64,000 nt of DNA from Burkholderiales bacterium (lineage in GTDB: Bacteria; Pseudomonadota; Gammaproteobacteria; Burkholderiales; Burkholderiaceae_E), in the NCBI GenBank assembly GCA_026399875.1, contig JAPLQF010000024.1, forward strand, positions 71,149-135,148, given 5' to 3'. A program made the translations under genes and the position numbers. This document shows, in pieces, positions 58,441-64,000 of this stretch; position 1 is the stretch's first letter; the number at the start of each line of letters is the position of its first letter. The notes under the pieces are model-generated. The model searched no databases, had not been told where the DNA came from, and saw nothing but the letters and a program-made list of their open reading frames with translations.

Positions 58441-60879
58441 TCAGGAAGACCGCAATCTCGCCTGATGCGACTGAGCCAGGCGGGACTCGACTGCCTTCAT
58501 GGCTGCATCGGCTTGTGCGTCGGAAAGTGTGCCCTGAGTATCTTGCAACCAAAATCGGAAGGCAAGGCTTTTTTCCTTATTTTCCAATCCTTTACCGCGG
58601 TATTCGTCGAAAATTTTCACGTTTCGGAGCATGGCAAGTGCCGAGTCGTCAGCGGCCACCGTTTCGATTTCGCGAAGCAGTTCGGCGGCAGACACCGATT
58701 GCGAAACGACGAAAGCCAGGTCTCGCACGACAACCGGAAACCGTGACAGTTCGCGGTAGGCAGGAAGGGACACCGCCAGCATCGGGGCGAGATCGAGCTC
58801 GAAGACAATCGGGGCGCTGCTCAGTTCGAGTTCGGGAAGAAGTCGCGGATGAAGGGAGCCAAGCCAGCCGACCTGCGCCCCGCTGCGATCGCGTATCAAG
58901 GCCGACTGACCAGGATGCAGGGCAGGATGAGCGCCGGCTTCGAAGCTCAGATCGTGACCGGCGATTGCCTGCAGATCGGCTTTGACATCGAAAAAGTCGA
59001 CCGGACGCGCCCGTTCGCCCCATTGCTCGTCGTGCACCGGCCCCCAGGCCAGACCTGCAAAACGCAGCGGCTGAATGATTCCTGTCACGGAGAGTTCGCC
59101 GGCACGGGCCGCAGGGTCGCGATGAAAGACGCGACCGACTTCAAAGAGTCGAACCCTCGGACTCTTGCGGTTGAGGTTGTGGCGCAGATTACCGATCAGT
59201 CCGCCCCACATCTGGGTACGCATGACGTTCATGGTTTCAGCGATCGGATTGCGCAGGGCAATCGGACGACTGTCGGGCTGCAGCATTGTCTCGATCGATG
59301 CAGAAACAAAGGAATAATTGACGACTTCGTTCCAGTCGCGATCGGCCCAGCAGCGCTTGAGCGCGATCAGCGAGCGGCGTTCCTGCGACACCGGACTCAT
59401 CGTCGCGGGCATTGTTGCCGGCCGCTGCGGCAGACGTTCATAGCCCCAGATCCGAACCACCTCCTCGATCAGATCTTCTTCGATCGAAAGATCGAAGCGC
59501 CTTGCCGGCGGCGTCACCGTCAGTACGCTATCGCCCGCGGCACCCGCAGACTGAACGGTGTACGCAAGGCCAAGCCGGTCGAAGGCCTCGGTGCAATCAG
59601 CCAGCGTGATGTCTGCGCCGATGACACGACGTGCGCGAGACAGTCGCATCGAGACCGGAGCCCGATCGGGCAGCGCGGTGATCTGGTCATCGACCGGACC
59701 TGCCTGTCCACCGCAAATCGCGATGATCAGCTGGGTCAGATACTCGAGATGCTCGACCGTGGTCGAGGCATCAACCCCTCGCTCGAATCGCTGACCGGCA
59801 TCAGTCGAAAAGTTATAGCGCCTGGCGCGCCCGGCAATTGCCACCGGCCACCAGAAGGCGGCTTCCAGATAGATGTCGGTGGTATCGAGCGATACCGCGG
59901 TGTCGTCGCCGCCCATGATGCCGGCCAGACTCTCGACCTGCTGCTGATCAGCGATCACCCCGACCGCAAGCCCGTCAGCATCCGGCCCGAGATCGACAGT
60001 CTGACCATTGAGCAGCTTCAGCTGCTCACCTGCCCTGCCCCAGCGCACACTGAGTCCGCCGTGAATTTTGGCGAGATCGAAGACATGCGACGGGCGACCG
60101 ATTTCGAGCATGACGTAATTCGAGATGTCGACCAGCGCAGAAATCGAGCGTTGCCCCGAGCGCTCGAGCCGCTCACGCATCCAGTGAGGTGCTGTCGCGC
60201 GGGCATTGACCCCGCGAATCACCCGCCCGCTGAAGCGCCCGCAAAGATCGGGCGCCTCGATCGACACCGGCAGGCGGTCTTGAATTTGCGCCTCGACCGG
60301 CGAGAAGCCTGGCAAAGACAGCGCAGACCCGGTCAGCGCGGAGACTTCGCGGGCAATGCCGGTGACCGACATGCAATGCGCAAGGTTGGGGGTGAGCTTG
60401 AGCAACCACAGCAGGTCATCAAGGCCAAGCGAATCACGCAATGCACCACCCACCGGCAAATCAGCCGGCAGGACCAGCAGCCCGCCATGGTCCTCGGACA
60501 GACCGAGTTCGCGAGCCGAACACAACATGCCTGCGCTCTCGACACCGCGCATTGTCGCAATACCGATCTTCATGCCACCCGGCAATTCAGCGCCGGGCAG
60601 GGCGCAGGGCACCTTCAGGCCGGGCGCGACATTGGGTGCGCCGCAAACAATCTGGGCCATCGTGCCGGTGCCGACATCGACCTGGCAGACATTGAGCTTG
60701 TCGGCATTCGGGTGACGCTCGACAGACACCACTTGCGCCACGATCACATCGGAAAACGGCGGCGCAACCGGCGACCGCTCTTCCACTTCGAGACCTGCCA
60801 TAGTCAGTACATGCGCCAGTTCATCACTGGACAAAGCAGGATCGGCGTAGGTCCGCAGCCAGCGCTCGGAGAATTTCAT
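58441..60879 (-). CDS. pheT: Phenylalanyl-tRNA synthetase beta subunit
   Basis: 812 residues from ATG 60879, where the family begins [18 protein letters not shown]. Domains in order: EMAP-like tRNA-binding domain ([18 protein letters not shown]), B3/B4 editing domain, B5 and the catalytic-like core, ending with the anticodon-binding FDX-ACB domain ([15 protein letters not shown]). The in-frame extension before 60879 overlaps pheS and was rejected. It forms the alpha2-beta2 enzyme with PheS encoded eight bases upstream. Confidence 0.97.
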   Translation of the reverse strand: MKFSERWLRTYADPALSSDELAHVLTMAGLEVEERSPVAPPFSDVIVAQVVSVERHPNADKLNVCQVDVGTGTMAQIVCGAPNVAPGLKVPCALPGAELPGGMKIGIATMRGVESAGMLCSARELGLSEDHGGLLVLPADLPVGGALRDSLGLDDLLWLLKLTPNLAHCMSVTGIAREVSALTGSALSLPGFSPVEAQIQDRLPVSIEAPDLCGRFSGRVIRGVNARATAPHWMRERLERSGQRSISALVDISNYVMLEIGRPSHVFDLAKIHGGLSVRWGRAGEQLKLLNGQTVDLGPDADGLAVGVIADQQQVESLAGIMGGDDTAVSLDTTDIYLEAAFWWPVAIAGRARRYNFSTDAGQRFERGVDASTTVEHLEYLTQLIIAICGGQAGPVDDQITALPDRAPVSMRLSRARRVIGADITLADCTEAFDRLGLAYTVQSAGAAGDSVLTVTPPARRFDLSIEEDLIEEVVRIWGYERLPQRPATMPATMSPVSQERRSLIALKRCWADRDWNEVVNYSFVSASIETMLQPDSRPIALRNPIAETMNVMRTQMWGGLIGNLRHNLNRKSPRVRLFEVGRVFHRDPAARAGELSVTGIIQPLRFAGLAWGPVHDEQWGERARPVDFFDVKADLQAIAGHDLSFEAGAHPALHPGQSALIRDRSGAQVGWLGSLHPRLLPELELSSAPIVFELDLAPMLAVSLPAYRELSRFPVVVRDLAFVVSQSVSAAELLREIETVAADDSALAMLRNVKIFDEYRGKGLENKEKSLAFRFWLQDTQGTLSDAQADAAMKAVESRLAQSHQARLRSS

Positions 60880-60887
60880 GGTCGCAA

Positions 60888-61919
60888 TCAGTCCTTGAAC
60901 TGCTCGAGGAATCGAAGATCGTTGTCGTAGAAGAGCCGCAGGTCGCCAACACCATAGCGGAGCATGGCCAGGCGCTCGATCCCGGAGCCGAAGGCAAATC
61001 CGATGTATCGCTCGGGATCGAGCCCGATGTTGCGCACGACATTCGGATGCACCTGGCCCGACCCCGACACCTCGAGCCATCGACCGGCAAGCGGCCCATC
61101 CGGAAATCGCATATCGATCTCGGCCGACGGCTCGGTAAAGGGGAAATACGAAGGCCTGAAGCGAACGTCGATGTCATCGCGCTCGAAGAATCGCCGCAGA
61201 AACTCGGTATAGACATTCTTGAGATCGGCAAACGACACATCCTCGTCGATCCACATGCCCTCGACCTGATGAAACATCGGCGAGTGGGTCGCATCGGAGT
61301 CGACCCGATAGGTCTTGCCGGGCGCGATCACCTTGATCGGCGGCGAGTGCATCCGGGCATATCGGATCTGCATCGGGCTGGTATGCGTGCGCAGCAGCAG
61401 CGGCCTGCCGGTGTCATCGTCACCTTCGATATAGAAGGTGTCATGCATCGAACGCGCGGGATGATTGTCTGGCGTATTGAGCGCAGTGAAATTAAAGAAG
61501 TCCTGCTCGATTTCCGGACCGTCGGCCACATCGAATCCGATCGACCGGAAGATCGCCTCGACACGCTCGATCGTCAGCGTGACCGGATGCAATCCGCCTC
61601 GCCCGGCACCACGCCCCGGCAAGGTCACATCGATCGACTCCTGCGACAGTCGGGCATCGAGTTCGGCTTGCTCCAGCGCCTTTTGCCGCAGGGCAAGCTT
61701 GGCTTCGATTGCCTGCTTGATCTGATTGAGCGCCTTGCCCTGCACCGACCGGGCTTCGGGAGACAGGCTGCCCAGGGCTTTCAGACGCGCGGTCAGCAGG
61801 CCGTCTTTGCCTAGAAAACGCGCCTTGGCATTGGCCAGGCTGTTTGCATCGGTCGCTGCATCGAGCAGTGCAGCCGCCTCGTCGATGAGCGTTTGGGGTG
61901 AATCGTCCATCGGGTCCAT
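60888..61919 (-). CDS. pheS: Phenylalanyl-tRNA synthetase alpha subunit
   Basis: Catalytic subunit of 343 residues. An N-terminal coiled coil is followed by class II motifs: [15 protein letters not shown], motif 2 near [18 protein letters not shown] with [21 protein letters not shown], and motif 3 [15 protein letters not shown]. Starts at ATG 61919 (a second ATG three codons later). A structured region with a strong terminator lies just upstream and may control it. Confidence 0.97.
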   Translation of the reverse strand: MDPMDDSPQTLIDEAAALLDAATDANSLANAKARFLGKDGLLTARLKALGSLSPEARSVQGKALNQIKQAIEAKLALRQKALEQAELDARLSQESIDVTLPGRGAGRGGLHPVTLTIERVEAIFRSIGFDVADGPEIEQDFFNFTALNTPDNHPARSMHDTFYIEGDDDTGRPLLLRTHTSPMQIRYARMHSPPIKVIAPGKTYRVDSDATHSPMFHQVEGMWIDEDVSFADLKNVYTEFLRRFFERDDIDVRFRPSYFPFTEPSAEIDMRFPDGPLAGRWLEVSGSGQVHPNVVRNIGLDPERYIGFAFGSGIERLAMLRYGVGDLRLFYDNDLRFLEQFKD

Positions 61920-61977
61920 CCGTCGGCATGGCGCAAATCAGATCGCACCACGGCGGGCTCAATCAGGCAGCCCAGTC

Positions 61978-62005
61978 AAAAAAAACGGGGCCCTTGTCGG
62001 CCCCG
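61978..62005 (-). terminator. Intrinsic terminator or attenuator before pheS
   Basis: On the minus strand CGGGGCC (62005-61999), a six-base loop and GGCCCCG (61992-61986) are followed by eight T. It lies between rplT and pheS in one transcriptional direction, so it either ends the infC-rpmI-rplT transcript or, with the two hairpins before it, regulates pheST by attenuation. Confidence 0.85.
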
Positions 62006-62016
62006 CCCATCTCGAA

Positions 62017-62096
62017 TGCTCATCCCGAACTTTCACGGAATGAGCAGGCAGCACGCCGGATTGTCACGCCAGGGGCGTCAGCAGTCCGGCGCTGCC
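62017..62096 (-). promoter_or_regulatory. Two hairpins upstream of the pheS terminator
   Basis: Reading the minus strand from the rplT stop, a stem of 12 bases with a small bulge pairs 62085-62096 with 62047-62060. A second stem of ten pairs (one G-U) joins 62037-62046 to 62017-62026 with a ten-base loop. They precede the terminator at 61978-62005 without a break. No Phe-rich leader peptide like PheM is seen. Confidence 0.55.
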
Positions 62097-62100
62097 CGGC

Positions 62101-62460
62101 TCAGACGCCGAGCGACGCTTTCACACGGGCAACGATCGCAGCAAACGCAGGCTTATCGTTGACCGCCAGCTCAGCCAGCACCTTGCGATCAAGGCCGATC
62201 TCCGACTTGTTCAGTCCGGCGACAAAGCGGCTGTAGGTGATGCCATGTTCGCGGGCAGCAGCATTGATCCGCGTGATCCAGAGCGCACGGAAGACGCGCT
62301 TGCGGGTGCGGCGATCGCGATAGGCATATTGCCCGGCGCGCATGACCGCCTGCTTGGCGACACGATAGACATTATTGCGACGACCACGGAAACCCTTGGC
62401 CAGCGCGAGGACTTTCTTGTGACGGGCACGGGCCGTTACGCCACGCTTTACTCTCGGCAT
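62101..62460 (-). CDS. rplT: 50S ribosomal protein L20
   Basis: 119 residues with the typical start [34 protein letters not shown]20 starts 50S assembly and, in E. coli, represses the rpmI-rplT message. It follows rpmI by 14 bases. Confidence 0.98.
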   Translation of the reverse strand: MPRVKRGVTARARHKKVLALAKGFRGRRNNVYRVAKQAVMRAGQYAYRDRRTRKRVFRALWITRINAAAREHGITYSRFVAGLNKSEIGLDRKVLAELAVNDKPAFAAIVARVKASLGV

Positions 62461-62474
62461 CTCGGTCTCCTGGG

Positions 62475-62672
62475 TTACGCGTAAGGCATCATGGTGCGGA
62501 CGCTCAGCACGTCTGACTCATGAACCGCAACGGCGCCGCGCAGGTGACGCTTGTTTTTGGTGGTCTTCTTGGTCAGGATGTGGCGCTTGAAGGCCTGCCC
62601 CCGTTTGATCGAGCCGCCTGCGCGAACTCGAAAGCGCTTGGCTGCGCTTTTCTTCGTTTTCATCTTCGGCAT
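62475..62672 (-). CDS. rpmI: 50S ribosomal protein L35
   Basis: 65 residues from ATG 62672, [20 protein letters not shown], the conserved L35 start. Residues upstream in frame to 62693 were rejected. It is preceded by a structured leader with a TATAAT box. Confidence 0.97.
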   Translation of the reverse strand: MPKMKTKKSAAKRFRVRAGGSIKRGQAFKRHILTKKTTKNKRHLRGAVAVHESDVLSVRTMMPYA

Positions 62673-62773
62673 TTGATGCTCCGATGTCACCACTGCCAGG
62701 TGGCTGTCACGCTACCCAGGCCGACCTGCGGACTGGCAACCCAACAACACTTATGGAACCCGAGCGGTTCAAA

Positions 62774-62817
62774 TTTCCGGAAGTTCGAGGTCGATAGAGA
62801 CCGGACGCTTCCGGAAA
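62774..62817 (-). promoter_or_regulatory. Inverted repeat in the rpmI leader
   Basis: TTTCCGGAAG (62774-62783) and CTTCCGGAAA (62808-62817) are perfect reverse complements separated by 24 bases. Each arm also contains the palindrome TTCCGGAA. In RNA this is a stable stem ahead of rpmI, a possible control element for the rpmI-rplT message. Confidence 0.55.
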
Positions 62818-62824
62818 GCCTTCA

Positions 62825-62830
62825 ATTATA
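62825..62830 (-). promoter_or_regulatory. -10 box TATAAT before rpmI
   Basis: A perfect TATAAT on the minus strand just after the infC stop codon. Transcription from here would start near 62818, at the edge of the inverted repeat, giving rpmI-rplT a promoter separate from infC. The -35 region is poor. Confidence 0.5.
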
Positions 62831-62838
62831 GCAGACCC

Positions 62839-63372
62839 TTACTTCTTTTTCTTGGGCGAGATGATCATGATCATCTGCCGGCCTTCCAGCTTGGGCATCG
62901 ACTCAACCAGGCCGACACCATCGAGGTCGGCACGGATTCGCTCGAGGAGTCTCAGACCGAACTCCTGGTGCGCCATTTCGCGACCGCGAAAACGCAGGGT
63001 GATCTTGGCCTTGTCGCCCTCTTCCAGGAACCGGGTCAGATTGCGCAACTTGACGTTGTAGTCGGCATCATCGGTGCCAGGGCGAAACTTGACTTCCTTG
63101 ACCTGGATGATTTTCTGCTTGAGCCGGGCTTCATGCGCCCGCTTCTGCTCCTGGTACTTGAACTTGCCGTAGTCCATGAGCCGCGCCACAGGGGGCTGAG
63201 CGGTCGGGGCAATTTCAACCAGATCGACATCGGCCTCTTCGGCCATCCGCAGTGCCTCTCGGGTCGCAACAATGCCAAGTGGCTCGTTTTCGATGCCCAT
63301 AAGGCGCAATTCAGGAACATTGATCTCACCATTGAGGCGGTGGGACCGTTCGCGTTCGTTCGCAGTAGCGAT
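62839..63372 (-). CDS. infC: Translation initiation factor IF-3, probable AUC start
   Basis: Binds the 30S subunit and checks start-codon pairing. The body is clearly IF-3: [40 protein letters not shown] and [19 protein letters not shown]. No ATG exists near the expected N-terminus. An ATC at 63372, giving (M)[10 protein letters not shown], matches betaproteobacterial IF-3 starts and has GGAG eight bases upstream; 177 residues. The only common alternative is GTG 63399 without a ribosome-binding site. Rare AUU/AUC/AUA starts are a known autoregulatory feature of infC. Confidence 0.93.
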   Translation of the reverse strand: MATANERERSHRLNGEINVPELRLMGIENEPLGIVATREALRMAEEADVDLVEIAPTAQPPVARLMDYGKFKYQEQKRAHEARLKQKIIQVKEVKFRPGTDDADYNVKLRNLTRFLEEGDKAKITLRFRGREMAHQEFGLRLLERIRADLDGVGLVESMPKLEGRQMIMIISPKKKK

Positions 63373-63444
63373 GCTGTTATCTCCAGAAACGGGAATCACA
63401 CGCCGAACACAGCGGCACAGAGCCCAAGCCTTGCGCGGAGTGCC

Positions 63445-64000
63445 TCAGCGGGAACCAGCCCCCCTGACAGCAACATCGTCGGCAAGACGTCGGGAAAATT
63501 CGTCGAGGGGCATCACACCCAGATCGACGCCTCCGCGGGCGCGAACGGCGACCTGCCCAGCTTGCATTTCCTTTTCGCCGACAACCAGCAGATAAGGCAG
63601 TTTTTGCATGCTGTGCTCCCTGATTTTATACGAAATCTTCTCGTTCCGCAAATCGGGTTGCACCCTAAACCCTTGTTTTTTCAGCGCTTGTACAACGTCC
63701 GTCGCGTAGGAGGCATGCGCTTGCGTGATGCTCATCACCACCACCTGAACCGGTGCCAACCAGGCCGGAAAAGCGCCGGCATGATTCTCGATCAGGATTC
63801 CGATGAATCGCTCCATCGAGCCGACGATCGCACGATGCAGCATCACCGGATAGCGCCGGGCGTTGTCATCGGCGACATATTCGGCGCCCAGACGCTGCGG
63901 CATGTTGAAGTCGACCTGCATGGTGCCGCATTGCCACACCCGGCCGATCGCATCCTTGAGCGAATATTCGATTTTCGGACCGTAAAAAGCGCCCTCACCG
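63445..64000 (-). CDS. thrS: Threonyl-tRNA synthetase, C-terminal part
   Basis: The 3' part of thrS, running off the window edge. From the edge the frame reads [20 protein letters not shown], then [20 protein letters not shown], class II motif 3 [21 protein letters not shown] and the anticodon-binding domain ([20 protein letters not shown]). Upstream neighbour of infC as in most bacteria. Confidence 0.97.
   Translation of the reverse strand, partial: GEGAFYGPKIEYSLKDAIGRVWQCGTMQVDFNMPQRLGAEYVADDNARRYPVMLHRAIVGSMERFIGILIENHAGAFPAWLAPVQVVVMSITQAHASYATDVVQALKKQGFRVQPDLRNEKISYKIREHSMQKLPYLLVVGEKEMQAGQVAVRARGGVDLGVMPLDEFSRRLADDVAVRGAGSR

Noticed and set aside
58849..60930. A 693-codon plus-strand frame opposite pheT
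   Set aside because: Antisense shadow of a conserved synthetase; composition is Arg/Asp/His-rich as expected for shadows.
61978..62040. Short frame ending in Phe-Phe as a PheM-like leader peptide
   Set aside because: Its two Phe codons are simply the terminator T run, and it has no good ribosome-binding site.

Overview
The window is a compact, GC-rich stretch of bacterial chromosome, almost certainly from a betaproteobacterium of the order Burkholderiales. The reasons are the gene orders: sucA-sucB-lpd-zapE, then sdhCDAB-sdhE-gltA with a GntR regulator facing mdh, and thrS-infC-rpmI-rplT-pheS-pheT-ihfA-merR followed by a tRNA-Pro. The class I PHA synthase set (phaC-phaB-phaR) fits the same group. 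Genes are tightly packed, many overlap by ATGA, GTGA or TGATG junctions, and several converging genes overlap at their 3' ends.

Layout. 1-5.6 kb: start of a probable alr, lplT, a UDG-rimI-tsaB operon and an OmpR/EnvZ-type two-component system. 5.8-8.4 kb: rubrerythrin, a two-cluster Fe-S/CCG-domain protein and a DUF3501 protein, probably a redox or peroxide-defence module. 8.4-15.5 kb: a fused ispD-ispF gene, mfd-serB and rimO. 15.5-19.3 kb: phaR, phaB and a phaC with a long Lys/Ala/Pro-rich N-terminal extension. 19.2-26.4 kb: pgeF-rluD, bamD, a DinG/YoaA helicase, a DUF465 protein, a coiled-coil lipoprotein and zapE. 26.4-45.5 kb: a central carbon block with 2-oxoglutarate dehydrogenase, citrate synthase, succinate dehydrogenase, malate dehydrogenase, methylisocitrate lyase, 2-methylcitrate synthase and aconitase, interrupted by an orphan histidine-kinase ATPase domain and a small periplasmic protein. 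45.6-47.9 kb: a MASE1-GGDEF-EAL c-di-GMP protein.

47.9-55.5 kb is the most interesting accessory region. It is a seven-gene minus-strand cluster holding a FAD/NAD(P) oxidoreductase of the SelD-N-terminal type, an ArsS-like radical SAM/Cys-rich protein, a metallophosphoesterase-like protein, a TVP38-membrane/MerA-like oxidoreductase fusion, a DUF547 protein and two glycosyltransferase-like enzymes of the families called rSAM/selenodomain-associated transferase 1 and 2. No arsM methyltransferase or selD is in the window, so the product of this pathway is open. Beside it lies an intact integrase-like gene whose product contains no tyrosine at all, then a 42-residue lipoprotein gene and tRNA-Pro(GGG).

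57.4-64 kb is the conserved translation block. It includes an infC that most likely starts at a rare AUC codon, a structured leader before rpmI, and a strong intrinsic terminator with two upstream hairpins between rplT and pheS that may act as an attenuator.

Protein motifs were read directly from the translated sequence. Family names come from recognition, not from a database search. Promoter and operator calls are by eye.
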